Shown piece after piece: positions 48,213-57,785 of a DNA stretch of 64,000 nucleotides (position 1 is its first letter; the number at the start of each line of letters is the position of its first letter). A program made the position numbers and the translations under genes. The notes under the pieces are model-generated. The model was given only the letters and a program-made list of their open reading frames with translations. It did not search any database and was not told the origin of the DNA. This DNA is from Pelagivirga sediminicola (lineage in GTDB: Bacteria; Pseudomonadota; Alphaproteobacteria; Rhodobacterales; Rhodobacteraceae), in the NCBI RefSeq assembly GCF_003072125.1, contig NZ_QCYH01000004.1, positions 1 to 64,000 of the forward strand. Reading direction: 5' to 3'.

Positions 48213-49223
48213 TTAGCCCGGCAGCCCTGCTGCCGGTTTGATCATCCCCGTCTCGATCCCGCGCCAGTTGGTCATCACCTTGTTCATGAACTTGCGCGCC
48301 GATGGATGGTTTGCATCCAGCACGCCCAGCCGCACCAGCAGCGCGGCTATGGTGCATTCCGCCGCGCGGTCGGCGCCATCGGCGATTTTCAGGGCGATGC
48401 CCAACCCGCGCCCCGGAATGATCGCGACAAAGAACGCCTCGGCGCCCGTTTTCAGCGCCACAGGCTCGTTGCAGGCGCGCATCAACTCGGTGCAGGCGCG
48501 CCCTTCGCCTGCGACCAGATCGGGATGCGCGATCATCGCGTCGCGCAGCCGCGCGGCGGCGCTCTGGCGCGTGTCCGCGCCCTCGCGCGCATTGGCAAAC
48601 CACGCCATCGCGCGGCCCATCCCGTGCAGGGTGGTCAGGAAATTCGGGGCCGAGCATCCGTCGATGCCATGGCCGGGGCTGTCCTGGCCCGTGACCTCCT
48701 CGAACGCGCGCAGGCAGGCTTGCTGGACGGGATGGTCGAACAGCTCATAATCCGGCCCGCCCCCGATATGCCGGTTCAGCGTCAGGAAACCGGCATGTTT
48801 GCCCGAACAATTGTTGTGAAGTTGGCAGGGCGCGGCATGGGCGCGGATCAGCGCGTGGGCGGCATCCTCGTCCTTGGGCATATGGCTGCCGCAGCGAAAA
48901 TCGGGCTCGGCCAGGCCCAGCCCCTCGATCCAGTCCGCCACGCGCGCCGTGTGGATGGCCGCGCCGTTATGGGACGCGCAGGCCAGTGCCAGATGCTCGG
49001 GCCCCAGCCCGGCGGCATCGGCCGCGCCGCTCTCGATCAGGGGCAGCGCCTGCAGCATCTTGCACGAGGAGCGCGGATAGACCTGCACCTGCGGATCGCC
49101 CCACGCCTCGATGATCTCGCCGCCGGGACCGCAGATCAGCGCATGGCCCAGATGCAGGCTTTCGGCCATCGGGCCGCGCCAGATTTCGGTCATCGGAACG
49201 GGGGGTTGGGCGGCATTTTGCAT
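48213..49223 (-). CDS. Asparaginase, Rhizobium-type (AnsA-like)
   Basis: The family hydrolyses L-asparagine to aspartate and ammonia and is unrelated in fold to the E. coli enzymes. The 336-residue protein has the serine-lysine motif YPRSSCKMLQALPL, the block CASHNGAAIHTARVADWIEG, and HNNCSGKHAGFLTL with the paired Cys-Ser-Gly-Lys-His. The start at 49223 has AAGGAGACCGCG upstream. The gene is convergent with serB. Confidence 0.85.
   Translation of the reverse strand: MQNAAQPPVPMTEIWRGPMAESLHLGHALICGPGGEIIEAWGDPQVQVYPRSSCKMLQALPLIESGAADAAGLGPEHLALACASHNGAAIHTARVADWIEGLGLAEPDFRCGSHMPKDEDAAHALIRAHAAPCQLHNNCSGKHAGFLTLNRHIGGGPDYELFDHPVQQACLRAFEEVTGQDSPGHGIDGCSAPNFLTTLHGMGRAMAWFANAREGADTRQSAAARLRDAMIAHPDLVAGEGRACTELMRACNEPVALKTGAEAFFVAIIPGRGLGIALKIADGADRAAECTIAALLVRLGVLDANHPSARKFMNKVMTNWRGIETGMIKPAAGLPG
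48218..48236 (+). terminator. Possible terminator for serB
   Basis: CCGGCAG (48218-48224) pairs with CTGCCGG (48230-48236), followed by TTTG. It lies 22 bases after the serB stop and overlaps the 3' end of the convergent asparaginase gene. Confidence 0.4.
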
Positions 49224-49412
49224 CGCGGTCTCCTTGGTGAATGGCTTGTGCGGGTTTCCGCCAATTCATTCTTTCGTTTCTGGCGCGTTTTGGGCTAATG
49301 TTGCAGTGTCGAGAAGAACCACGCGCTTGCCAAGCGGAAAACCCCGTCTGACAGGGGCAGATGGCGAGTGCGGCTGAATGAGGCATAAGACAGCTTGGAG
49401 GCTGCACAAGAT

Positions 49413-49961
49413 ATGGTATCACCTGTGACGCGGGGCGCATTGTGCGCCGCAATTTCCGCATTGGCATTGTTGGGGATCGGGGCCGCGCAGCCCGCATCGG
49501 CCCAGTCCGAAAGCACAAATCAGGTCGCGGCCAAGACCGCATGGAGCGTTTTCACCGAAGATTCGCCGCGCGAATGCTGGACCGTTTCCGCCCCCACCGA
49601 AACCGTCAACACCAAGGGCGGCAAGGTCGTGGCCGTGCGCCGGGGCGAGATCCTGTTCATGACCTTTTTCCGGCCCGACGCGGGCGTGCGCGGGCAGGTG
49701 GCCTTTACCGGTGGCTATCCCTTCGCCGAAGGGTCGACCGTGGATGTGGACATCAGCGGCGAGAAATTCCAGCTCTACACCGAGAAGGACTGGGCCTGGC
49801 CCGCCAGCAGCGATGACGATGCCAAGATCATCGCGGCGATGAAACGCGGCGCCGATGCGGTGCTGACCGCGCGCTCCGAGCGCGGCACACAGACCAAGGA
49901 CACGTTCTCGCTGATCGGCTATACGGCGGCGATGGAAGAAGCGCAGAAGCGCTGCAAGTAA
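49413..49961 (+). CDS. Invasion-associated locus B (IalB) family protein
   Basis: IalB-family proteins are periplasmic or outer-membrane proteins first named in Bartonella; their biochemical role is unclear. The 182-residue precursor has a signal peptide ending ASAQSEST-like and the family pattern W-x-V-F with ECW (TAWSVFTEDSPRECWTVSAP). GVRGQVAFTGGYPFAEGST and a closing CK follow. The ATG at 49413 is preceded by GGAGG. Two cysteines suggest a disulfide. Confidence 0.75.
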   Translation: MVSPVTRGALCAAISALALLGIGAAQPASAQSESTNQVAAKTAWSVFTEDSPRECWTVSAPTETVNTKGGKVVAVRRGEILFMTFFRPDAGVRGQVAFTGGYPFAEGSTVDVDISGEKFQLYTEKDWAWPASSDDDAKIIAAMKRGADAVLTARSERGTQTKDTFSLIGYTAAMEEAQKRCK

Positions 49962-50066
49962 GGCGGCGTTTCGGTTTCAAATCGCGCGGCGGTCCGTGTA
50001 GAAGGCTCTCGCGGCGTATTTTGCCGCGCCGGGCACCCATACCGAGAATAGTGGACAAAAGCGGCT

Positions 50067-50098
50067 CGACGCATTCGCAGATGTCTGCGAATGCGTCG
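50067..50098. repeat. Perfect 15-bp palindrome
   Basis: CGACGCATTCGCAGA (50067-50081) is followed after two bases by its exact reverse complement TCTGCGAATGCGTCG (50084-50098). It lies 106 bases after the IalB-type stop. A related CATTCGCAGAC occurs near 50896. It may be a terminator without a T-run or part of a dispersed intergenic repeat. Confidence 0.6.
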
Positions 50099-50181
50099 AA
50101 TGTCGGCTATGCGGGCCTTGCCACCAGTGGATTCAGTTGCGGTTAGGGCGAAATTCCGCGGCATCCCTCCAAGCGAAAAAA

Positions 50182-50745
50182 CTAGCCCGAGAATCTGCAA
50201 TATGCTGCTTGGTACTGGTTCAAAAGTGACAGCAAGCGGCGGGGCTGTGTCTCGTCTGCGACAGGTTCCATCAAGAACCGAGCAAACGGGACTGGCCGCT
50301 CAACCTCTGACTCAGATGTTGTTGACCAGATCGTGGGTTCATAGGGGGGCAAAAAATGCAGATCGAACATAGCCGAGCCGTTTGCCTTATCTTCGCTACC
50401 AGTCATGAAAGCATAGACGTCACCATTCGGCGAAGACGGATCGGGGATCTTCGTGCGAGCAAGGTCGAATGTGATCTCACCAAGTGGCTTTTGCGTGGAG
50501 GTCTCGGCGCTGATTTTCAGAGTTAGTGCTGTCACATCACAATCATCAACCTGCATTTCACGGCAGTAAATCGTAGGAGGATATAGCGTCCATCCTACAC
50601 TTTTACCTGTGTCAAAGTATGCTTGGTTGGATGTGACGGACGCCGCCTCAATCTGGCGAGCAAGTTCGCTTTGGGCATCATCAGCTTGCGCACTGACCGC
50701 CAAAAATCCGAATAGCATAAAAAAAACAGCGGAGCGGATCATCAA
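50182..50745 (-). CDS. Orphan secreted protein of unknown function
   Basis: This 187-residue precursor starts MMIRSAVFFMLFGFLAVSAQ, a signal peptide ending at AQA. The mature part has three Cys: a pair in IYCREMQVDDCDV and one near the C-terminus (AAYCRFSG). I do not recognise the family. Base composition is clearly more AT-rich than the neighbours, and the gene is on the opposite strand between two plus-strand genes, so acquisition is likely. Confidence 0.6.
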   Translation of the reverse strand: MMIRSAVFFMLFGFLAVSAQADDAQSELARQIEAASVTSNQAYFDTGKSVGWTLYPPTIYCREMQVDDCDVTALTLKISAETSTQKPLGEITFDLARTKIPDPSSPNGDVYAFMTGSEDKANGSAMFDLHFLPPYEPTIWSTTSESEVERPVPFARFLMEPVADETQPRRLLSLLNQYQAAYCRFSG

Positions 50746-51069
50746 GTCGTCCCAGCTATGTTGCTGTCCGTCTTGGTCAGAAATGTCATCTGAAAGATCA
50801 AAGAGTTACCGAGCAAGTTATCCTGCAAGTCTAGTTGGTGCAAAAGTCCGCAGTTTCTTTATTGGCGTATTTCGCCCCATTTGCAACCGACTCTCGCCAT
50901 TCGCAGACAGGGCTCGAAGCGGACCTTCATTCGGGTCTACATCAGATCTGGTGGGGCTTGGCCTTGCTTGGCCGCTCCCTTTCATGTGATCCGCAAGATT
51001 GCCTGCCCCTTTGGCTTTGGCCACCGAATCCTATATAGGGGCGTATCCGACGCTGAAAGGCCCGCCCAG
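50746..51069. other. AT-richer intergenic region before rlmN
   Basis: These 324 bases include the leader of the orphan gene on the left and the rlmN promoter on the right (candidate TTTGGC at 51010-51015 and TATATA at 51032-51037, 16 bases apart). A segment near 50893-50930 resembles dispersed intergenic sequence with CATTCGCAGAC. No credible coding frame was found. Confidence 0.45.
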
Positions 51070-52248
51070 ATGACCCATTCCGCCCCGATCATCCAGGATC
51101 TCGTGACCATCCCGCGCAAGGCGCCGGAGGGCAGGCCGAACCTGATCGGCCTGACGCGCGATGCGTTGCGCCAGACGTTGATCGACCATGGCACGCCCGA
51201 AAAGCAGGCCAGGATGCGCGCCGGGCAGATCTGGCAGTGGATCTATCAATGGGGCGTGCGCGATTTTGCGCAGATGACGAACCTCGCCAAACAATACCGC
51301 GCCGATCTGGCCGAGCAATTCACGCTGGGCACCCCCGAGGTCGTCAGCCGCCAGGTCAGCACCGATGGCACGCGCAAATATCTTGTGCGCATCGCCGGGG
51401 GCCATGAGGTCGAGGTGGTCTATATCCCCGAGGAGGGGCGCGGCACGCTGTGCATCTCCTCCCAGGTGGGCTGCACGCTGACCTGCTCGTTCTGCCATAC
51501 CGGCACGCAAAAGCTGGTGCGCAACCTGACCGCGGGCGAGATCGTCGGCCAGATCATGGTCGCGCGCGACGATTTGAACGAGTGGCCCGAGCAGGGCGCG
51601 CCGAAGGACGAGACGCGCCTGCTCAGCAACATCGTGCTGATGGGCATGGGCGAGCCGCTCTATAATTTCGAGAATGTGCGCGACGCGATGAAAATCGCGA
51701 TGGACCCCGAGGGAATCCAGCTCAGCCGTCGCCGGATCACGCTGTCGACGTCGGGCATCGTGCCGGAGATTCATCGCACCGCGGCCGAAATCGGCTGCAT
51801 GCTGGCCGTCAGCTTTCACGCCACGACCGACGAGGTCCGCGACAAGCTGGTGCCGATCAACAAGAAATGGAACATCGAGGCGCTGCTGGACGCGCTCAAG
51901 GCCTATCCAAAGGCCAGCAATTCCGAGCGGATCACGTTCGAATATGTCATGCTCGACGGCGTCAATGACAGCGACGAGGACGCGCGCCGGCTGGTCCGCC
52001 TGATCGAGGGGATCCCGGCCAAGATCAACCTGATCCCGTTCAACGAATGGCCCGGCGCGCCCTACAAGCGCAGCTCGAACAACCGCATCCGCGCCTTTGC
52101 CGACATCATCTACAAGGCCGGCTATGCCAGCCCGATCCGCACGCCCCGCGGCGAGGATATCATGGCCGCCTGCGGACAGCTCAAATCGGCCACCGAACGC
52201 GCGCGCAAATCGCGCCGCGAAATCGCCGCCGATGCCGGGCTGAGCTAA
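51070..52248 (+). CDS. rlmN: Dual-specificity RNA methyltransferase RlmN
   Basis: RlmN is a radical-SAM enzyme that methylates C2 of A2503 in 23S rRNA and A37 in some tRNAs. The 392-residue protein has the cluster motif [14 protein letters not shown] (C-x3-C-x2-C). The block ISSQVGC precedes it, [20 protein letters not shown] follows, and AACGQLK near the end carries the second catalytic Cys. The ATG at 51070 follows GAAAGG by nine bases; in-frame sequence upstream is not conserved-looking. Confidence 0.95.
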   Translation: MTHSAPIIQDLVTIPRKAPEGRPNLIGLTRDALRQTLIDHGTPEKQARMRAGQIWQWIYQWGVRDFAQMTNLAKQYRADLAEQFTLGTPEVVSRQVSTDGTRKYLVRIAGGHEVEVVYIPEEGRGTLCISSQVGCTLTCSFCHTGTQKLVRNLTAGEIVGQIMVARDDLNEWPEQGAPKDETRLLSNIVLMGMGEPLYNFENVRDAMKIAMDPEGIQLSRRRITLSTSGIVPEIHRTAAEIGCMLAVSFHATTDEVRDKLVPINKKWNIEALLDALKAYPKASNSERITFEYVMLDGVNDSDEDARRLVRLIEGIPAKINLIPFNEWPGAPYKRSSNNRIRAFADIIYKAGYASPIRTPRGEDIMAACGQLKSATERARKSRREIAADAGLS

Positions 52249-52410
52249 GGACAACCGTTCGCGGAAAGTCTCATGTAGCGCGTTCTGCAGGTGAACTGCG
52301 GACTGCGTCCGGCCCATGTTTCGCCGAAAAAGACCCAACTTCGTTCCGATTGTTGCCGCATTGGCGGGCTATTCACAGCCTGCCAAGTAATTGTAACAAG
52401 GTATGAAACA

Positions 52411-52602
52411 ATGAGCATCGAGACACAGGATACTCTGACCTTGATCGCGCGCGAGCGCCGCCTTGCGGTGTCCGAGCGTGAATGGCAGCATCGCCTGCGC
52501 GGCTACGGCTATGCGATCCGCGATACCGCCGAGGGGCGGATGGTCACATCGCTGGTGCGCGGCGCCGCACTGTTCTGCCTGCCCGCGCATTTCGTGGCCT
52601 GA
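52411..52602 (+). CDS. Small conserved-looking protein, 63 residues
   Basis: The protein begins MSIETQDTLTLIARERRLAV and contains an Arg-rich segment (EREWQHRLRGYGYAIRD). It has no signal peptide. Its composition and coding bias look real, but I do not recognise it. The longer frame from 52291 lacks coding character upstream of 52411. It lies alone, convergent with the LOG-family gene. Confidence 0.6.
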   Translation: MSIETQDTLTLIARERRLAVSEREWQHRLRGYGYAIRDTAEGRMVTSLVRGAALFCLPAHFVA

Positions 52603-52619
52603 CAGGGCGGCTGCTTGCG

Positions 52620-53447
52620 TCAGTAGCCTTGCGAATCGTAATCCCAGGCGTCGATGATCTCGATCGCTTCGGCCGCGCTTTCGACGAAACGGAACAGGTC
52701 CAGATCCTCGTCGCTGATGGTGCCGGACTCGGCCAGCGCCTCCCAATTGATGATACGGCGCCAGAATTCCTCGCCGAACAGCAGAAAGGGCATGCGCTTC
52801 ATCCGGTCGGTCTGGATCAGCGTCAGCGCCTCGAAGGTCTCGTCCAGCGTGCCGAAGCCGCCGGGAAAGACGCAGATGGCACGCGCGCGCATCAGGAAAT
52901 GCATCTTGCGGATCGCGAAATAGTGGAAGTTGAAGCAAAGGCCCGGCGTGACATATTCGTTCGGCGCCTGCTCGTGTGGCAGCACGATGTTCAGCCCGAT
53001 CGACGCGCCCCCCGCATCGGCCGCGCCGCGATTGCCCGCCTCCATCACGCCGGGGCCGCCGCCGGTGGCCACGACGAATTCGCGCCCATAGGCGGCCATG
53101 GACCGCTCGGTCATCAGGCGCGCGAATTCGCGTGCTTCGTCGTAATACCGGGACAGATCGGCCAAGGTTTTCGTCCGCGCGCCCGCCTTTTGCGACGGCT
53201 CGGGGATGCGGGCGCCACCGAACAGCACGACCGTGCTTTTGATCCCGCGCTCATTCAGGATCAACTCGGGCTTGAGGAGCTCCAGCTGCAACCTCACCGG
53301 GCGCAGATCCTTGCGCAGCATGAAATCGGGATCGTTGAAGGCCAGCCGATACGCCGGGGCGCGGGTCTGCGGCGTGTCCGGAACCATCTCGGCCGAGCTG
53401 CGGTCGGATCCGGCATCGCGAAACTGGCTCAAGCGTTCGTCATCCAT
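52620..53447 (-). CDS. LOG-family (Rossmann-fold nucleotide-binding) protein
   Basis: The family includes cytokinin-activating LOG phosphoribohydrolases and 5'-nucleotidases such as PpnN. The 275-residue protein has the signature [19 protein letters not shown] and the defining P-G-G-x-G-T-x-x-E motif ([20 protein letters not shown]). An N-terminal extension of about 70 residues precedes the core. Nucleoside-monophosphate hydrolysis is the likely activity by family; older lysine-decarboxylase labels should be ignored. Confidence 0.85.
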   Translation of the reverse strand: MDDERLSQFRDAGSDRSSAEMVPDTPQTRAPAYRLAFNDPDFMLRKDLRPVRLQLELLKPELILNERGIKSTVVLFGGARIPEPSQKAGARTKTLADLSRYYDEAREFARLMTERSMAAYGREFVVATGGGPGVMEAGNRGAADAGGASIGLNIVLPHEQAPNEYVTPGLCFNFHYFAIRKMHFLMRARAICVFPGGFGTLDETFEALTLIQTDRMKRMPFLLFGEEFWRRIINWEALAESGTISDEDLDLFRFVESAAEAIEIIDAWDYDSQGY

Positions 53448-53616
53448 GCATATTCTTCCCTGGCTGGTGTGTGGCCTTCAGCACTACCCGACTGATCGCG
53501 CCTTGACCAGCGATAGGCCGCAGCCGCCGTGCGCCGCCGCAAGCCGCGCATTGCGTGCGGCGACGGGGGTGCCTATACCGCTTGCCAACAGACATTTTCA
53601 CGAAAGGGCCGCCGCC

Positions 53617-54444
53617 ATGTCCGACGCTCAGCTTGAAACCGCCATCGAAGCCGCCTGGGAGGCGCGCGACCAGATCACCCCCGAAACCAAGGGCGAGACG
53701 CGCGACGCCATCGAGGCGACGCTTGATGCGCTGGACAGCGGCACCCTGCGCGTGGCCGAGCGGGACGCAAGCGGCACGTGGAACGTGCGCCAATGGGCCA
53801 AGAAGGCCGTTCTTCTGGGCTTTCGCCTGAAGAACATGGAGCGCCAGGAGGGCAGTGTTCAGGGCGGCGCCTGGTGGGACAAGGTCGACAGCAAGTTCAA
53901 GGACTGGGGCGATGACGAGTGGAAGACGGCCGGCTTTCGCGCCGTGCCGAACTGCATCGTGCGCCGCTCGGCCTATATCGCGCCGGACGTGGTCTTGATG
54001 CCGTCCTTCGTCAATCTGGGCGCCTATGTGGACAGCGGCACCATGGTGGATACATGGGCCAGCGTCGGCAGCTGCGCGCAGATCGGCAAGAACGTGCATC
54101 TGTCGGGCGGCGTCGGCATCGGCGGCGTGCTGGAGCCGATGCAGGCCGGCCCGACGATCATCGAGGACAACTGCTTTATCGGGGCGCGCTCGGAGGTGGT
54201 CGAGGGGTGCATCATCCGCGAGGGCAGCGTTCTGGGCATGGGCGTCTATATCGGCCAGTCCACCAAGATCGTGGACCGCGAAACCGGCGAGGTCATGTAT
54301 GGCGAGGTTCCCGCAGGGTCGGTCGTGGTCGCAGGCTCGATGCCGTCCAAGAACGGGATCAACCTTTACTGCGTCGTGATCGTCAAGCGCGTGGACGAGC
54401 GGACCCGTTCCAAGACCTCGATCAACGAGTTGCTGCGCACCTGA
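53617..54444 (+). CDS. dapD: 2,3,4,5-tetrahydropyridine-2,6-dicarboxylate N-succinyltransferase DapD
   Basis: DapD succinylates tetrahydrodipicolinate in the succinylase route to diaminopimelate and lysine. The 275-residue protein has a helical N-terminal domain and a left-handed beta-helix of hexapeptide repeats. Marker blocks are [40 protein letters not shown] and [15 protein letters not shown]. The start at 53617 (MSDAQLE) has GAAAGG upstream. dapE lies about 3.3 kb downstream in the same direction. Confidence 0.96.
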   Translation: MSDAQLETAIEAAWEARDQITPETKGETRDAIEATLDALDSGTLRVAERDASGTWNVRQWAKKAVLLGFRLKNMERQEGSVQGGAWWDKVDSKFKDWGDDEWKTAGFRAVPNCIVRRSAYIAPDVVLMPSFVNLGAYVDSGTMVDTWASVGSCAQIGKNVHLSGGVGIGGVLEPMQAGPTIIEDNCFIGARSEVVEGCIIREGSVLGMGVYIGQSTKIVDRETGEVMYGEVPAGSVVVAGSMPSKNGINLYCVVIVKRVDERTRSKTSINELLRT

Positions 54445-54815
54445 TGGCGGACGCGACCAAACCCGCCAAGGCCCCAAAGCGGCAGGAGGTCTACACCCTT
54501 CTGGTCGAAATCGGCCGCAAGGCCGGTGACGGCCTGCCCAAGGGCGCCACCGGCGCGGCGCTGGTGATCTACGCCAGCGGCGTGGACGAGGCCGAGGCCG
54601 TGCGCGAGACGGTCGCGATCCTCAAGCAGGCCGACACCGCGCCGCTGGATGTCAGCGGATACGGCACCCTGGCCGAGCGCGAGGAAGAAGGCCACGAGAT
54701 CGGCGAGGAGGACCGCGCCCTGATGCAGCGCGCGCTGGACGAGAATGCCGTGATCGTTGCGCAGATGACGCCGTTTTTCGGCGACGGGCCGGACGCGGAC
54801 GCAGCGTCCGGATAG
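54444..54815 (+). CDS. Hypothetical protein coupled to dapD
   Basis: This 123-residue protein begins [20 protein letters not shown] and has a mixed alpha/beta-looking core (GATGAALVIYASGVDEAEAV) and an acidic C-terminus. There is no signal peptide. I do not recognise the family. Its ATG shares one base with the dapD stop (TGATG), so it is co-translated with dapD, suggesting a related or merely neighbouring role. Confidence 0.7.
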   Translation: MADATKPAKAPKRQEVYTLLVEIGRKAGDGLPKGATGAALVIYASGVDEAEAVRETVAILKQADTAPLDVSGYGTLAEREEEGHEIGEEDRALMQRALDENAVIVAQMTPFFGDGPDADAASG

Positions 54816-54822
54816 GGCGCCG

Positions 54823-55905
54823 TCACGCGGCGCGCCGCATCGCCAATGTGCGTGCCTCGAACGGCTTCAGCACCGGCCAGATCGGCCTTGCGTGTTCCGG
54901 CAGGCGGGCGGAGCCTTCGGGGCCCAGAACCGAAGCGGCCAGTGCCGCCTTGTTCCGGCGCAGCCGCCCGATATAAAGGCTCTCCACCGCGCATCCCGCC
55001 GCCATGAGTGCCTGATTGTCGGGCAGAAGGATTCCGTGATAGGTCACGACGTCGGGGCCCGTGACCGCTTGTGCGGTGGCGCCGCTGATCAGGTGGCCCG
55101 CCGGGGCCAGCACCGCCTCGGTGCCGAACATGTATTCCACCTCGCTGCCGGACAGGACCAGCCGCTGATGCGGCGCGATCAGGATGTCACGCGTCAGGCC
55201 GAAATAGGGCGCGCGCAGGCGCAGCGGGCGCAGGCTGCCGCGCGCCGGAAAGGTCTGTTGCACGGTGCGCAGGATGGGCACGATATCGCCATTCGCGGTC
55301 AGCACCGTATCGCCCCGGCGCAGAAGGCCCGCGGGCACGTCGCCGTGCGGTGTGGCGATGGGCACGTCGGCCGTCAGGGCGGGCATCGGGCCGACCGGCT
55401 CGACGCGGTCTGACACGGCGATCAAGCGCACCTCCCTGTCCATCACGCGATGCGCCGGAAAGCGGGTGATCATGCGCAGATCCTCCATCGTCATGGGATG
55501 CGCAGGCGGCGCGGCGGCTGTCGCGATGCGCCCCGTCGCCAGATGCTCCAGCGCCAGCCGCCCAGCGCCGCCGATGTCCCATGAATAGCTGACGCGCACC
55601 CGTTCGCTGCGCCCGTTCAGGTCGTCCGTCAGCGCGGCATGGCGCACGTCGCCGCCCAGCGCGTCGATCAGGACGATGCCGCCCGAGGGCAGCACCTGCA
55701 GCGACACAAGGCCGCCGCCGGGATGCGACCGCGAGAAGCCGAGCAGCGTCTGGGGCCGTCCTTCGGGCGACAGGTAGGTTTCGATCATCAGGGTGCCCTG
55801 GGGGGCGGTGCCGACCCCGCACGCATCCGGCGCATCGCCGCGGCGTCCCAGCCCGGCGGGATCAAACCGGCCGCCCGCGTGATCCGCCATGCCGATCCAG
55901 CCCAT
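54823..55905 (-). CDS. Hint-domain protein lacking the catalytic Cys
   Basis: Hint domains (hedgehog/intein fold) normally cut the chain before a conserved Cys. In this 360-residue protein the Hint-like region reads TADVPIATPHGDVPAGLLRR and GDTVLTANGDIVPILRTVQQ, then APHQRLVLSGSEVEYMFG and a late block DVVTYHGILLPDNQALM. The Cys expected at the start of the domain is absent (VPIATPHG in place of the usual CFxxGT). The N-terminal half (about 35-150) is of unknown fold. The start lies two bases from the previous stop on the same strand, so it forms a pair with the next gene. No classical signal peptide is seen. Confidence 0.75.
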   Translation of the reverse strand: MGWIGMADHAGGRFDPAGLGRRGDAPDACGVGTAPQGTLMIETYLSPEGRPQTLLGFSRSHPGGGLVSLQVLPSGGIVLIDALGGDVRHAALTDDLNGRSERVRVSYSWDIGGAGRLALEHLATGRIATAAAPPAHPMTMEDLRMITRFPAHRVMDREVRLIAVSDRVEPVGPMPALTADVPIATPHGDVPAGLLRRGDTVLTANGDIVPILRTVQQTFPARGSLRPLRLRAPYFGLTRDILIAPHQRLVLSGSEVEYMFGTEAVLAPAGHLISGATAQAVTGPDVVTYHGILLPDNQALMAAGCAVESLYIGRLRRNKAALAASVLGPEGSARLPEHARPIWPVLKPFEARTLAMRRAA

Positions 55906-55906
55906 C

Positions 55907-57496
55907 TCAGGCCGCCTGTCCGGCGGACATCAGCAGATGCGCCTCGAAGCGTTTCAATGTCCGCCGCGCCGCCGGGCTATAGCCGCGCCCGGTCTTCGGG
56001 CACAGTTCGGGAAAGATGGCGCAGATCTCCTCGACGATCTCGGCCTCGAAACTGTTGGCGGTTTGCGGCCCCGGCAGGAAGCTTTCGGTCTCCAGCCCCT
56101 CGGAGAACACCAGTTGATGCCGGTCAAAGAGGATATGCACATACTCCACCTCGCCGCCCTCGATGCGCCGGACCGAGCTGTCGTTGACCAGATCGCGCGC
56201 GGCCACCAGCACCTCGCGCTCGCCGAACAAGAGCTCGGCCAGCGCATCGCGGATCAGCACCCGGTGCAGCGGCGACAGCGCCAGGCTGCGGTGCCTGCCA
56301 AACGTGTTCGCCGCGATATGGATCGGCGCGAAATCACCGGCCGCGGCGATTGTCCTGCGCCCGGTCCAGCGCACCGGCTGCGCGCCATCGTCGCGGGTCA
56401 TCACCAGATCGCCGGGCTTCAGCGTCTCGACCGGGCGCTGACCCTCCGGCGTGCGGATCATCGTGCCCGCGACAAAGCAGGGCACGCTGTCCACCAGCAC
56501 GAAACCGATATCGGAGACGCCGCTGCCGTTTTCGACGGTGTAGGTAAAGTTGAACTCTTCGGTGTCGCCATCACCGACAAGGCCCAGCGTGCCGTCCGCA
56601 TTCAGCTGCACCGTCTGGCCGCTGTTCAGCGTCACCGTGTTGCCGGGGCTGACGGCCTGCCCGTTGATATGGGTGATCGTCAGGCTGCCCGCGCCGTTGT
56701 TGACGTCGTTGGCCAGTACGTCCAGGGTCTTGCTGCCCTGCGGGTCCAGCCTGGTCGCGTCGTCGGTCGCCAGAACCGTGCCCTGCACGCTGCCGCCCGC
56801 GATGATCAGCGTGCTGTCGTAATTGGCGTCCCGCACATCGGCGATACCGATGCGGATGGAGTTGGTCGTGCCCGCATTCACCGGAATCTTGAGCGTCAGG
56901 CTGACGGTAAAGCCGTCCATCTCGGTGTTGTATTGATCGTTCGAGTTGTCGATGAAAAGGTTGCCGTTGGCCCCGGCATTCAGGTTGTTCGGATCGACAT
57001 CGCCGTCCCCGACGCTCAGCTGCACCTGCTGGCCGTTGATCCAGACGCCGACGAAATCCTGAAACGCGCCGACCGCGTATTCAGGATACTCTTCGGAGGC
57101 AAAGACGAACCGCATGGTCAGCATGTCGCCCGCAGGCGTGAAATCGACGTCTATGAAGGAGGCATCATAGGTCGGCGCGCCTGCGGCGGCATTGAAATCC
57201 GCAACGCCGTTGGGGCCGTCCGATGACGTGGTCTGGGACGTGCTGGTGTTCGAGCCGCCCCACCACGAGGGCCGGCTGCCGGTAAATCCCGACAGATCGC
57301 CGGTGGAGAACATGACGCCCGTATTGCCGGGCATGACGCCGGGCGAGATGGTGTCGCCATTGCTGTAGATGCCCGAGCTGTCATTGTCGCCGGTATATGA
57401 CGCGCCCTCGATCGTGACGCCGGGTCCGAAAATTTCCTGCGCCATCTGCATCGCGGATGCGTTGGTGTTGATGGGTATTTCTCTGCCTGCAACCAT
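55907..57496 (-). CDS. Choice-of-anchor L / Hint-domain protein
   Basis: This 529-residue protein is probably secreted. Residues about 10-235 form a choice-of-anchor-L-type domain (VDFTPAGDMLTMRFVFASEE, FQDFVGVWINGQQVQL, SIRIGIADVRDANYDSTLII). A cadherin-like Ig module follows (TLDVLANDVNNGAGSLTITH). From Cys 340 a Hint domain starts: VPCFVAGTMIRTPEGQRPVE, LKPGDLVMTRDDG and SPLHRVLIRDALAELLFGE. Hint domains of this kind can self-cleave. No N-terminal signal peptide is visible, so export, if any, would use a C-terminal type I route. The ATG at 57496 was chosen over 57535. Confidence 0.8.
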   Translation of the reverse strand: MVAGREIPINTNASAMQMAQEIFGPGVTIEGASYTGDNDSSGIYSNGDTISPGVMPGNTGVMFSTGDLSGFTGSRPSWWGGSNTSTSQTTSSDGPNGVADFNAAAGAPTYDASFIDVDFTPAGDMLTMRFVFASEEYPEYAVGAFQDFVGVWINGQQVQLSVGDGDVDPNNLNAGANGNLFIDNSNDQYNTEMDGFTVSLTLKIPVNAGTTNSIRIGIADVRDANYDSTLIIAGGSVQGTVLATDDATRLDPQGSKTLDVLANDVNNGAGSLTITHINGQAVSPGNTVTLNSGQTVQLNADGTLGLVGDGDTEEFNFTYTVENGSGVSDIGFVLVDSVPCFVAGTMIRTPEGQRPVETLKPGDLVMTRDDGAQPVRWTGRRTIAAAGDFAPIHIAANTFGRHRSLALSPLHRVLIRDALAELLFGEREVLVAARDLVNDSSVRRIEGGEVEYVHILFDRHQLVFSEGLETESFLPGPQTANSFEAEIVEEICAIFPELCPKTGRGYSPAARRTLKRFEAHLLMSAGQAA

Positions 57497-57647
57497 GTCC
57501 TGCCCCAATCCCTTCCGGGCCTTGGGCAAGCGCACGGCACCCGGCGCGGGGGCGCCAGCCGTGCTGCGTTCAGGATGGATCGCATTGCGGCGATCCGATG
57601 TGGTGAAGGGTGCTGATGCCCCTTGCGCCTGTGCCCTGCCTCGGGTC

Positions 57648-57663
57648 CGTCATTTTTATGACG
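57648..57663. repeat. Palindrome CGTCAT-TTTT-ATGACG between the Hint pair and dapE
   Basis: Perfect 6-base arms flank four T in the 289-base divergent region, about 150 bases before the Hint-domain gene and about 120 before dapE. A second small palindrome CTGTTAACAG lies at 57689-57698. Either could be an operator; the rest of the gap shows no gene. Confidence 0.4.
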
Positions 57664-57785
57664 TGCTGAATACCAAGGATTTTCGCGCCTGTTAACAGAT
57701 ATCGAATCGCCGCCGTGCGATTTGCAACCGCGCGCCATCCGCGCTAGCCCTTTGGGCGCCGACAAACATCACCATGTGAGGGCCC

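Noticed and set aside
50818..51024. 68-codon minus-strand frame in the gap before rlmN
   Set aside because: No ribosome-binding site, no domain, and base composition not coding-like.
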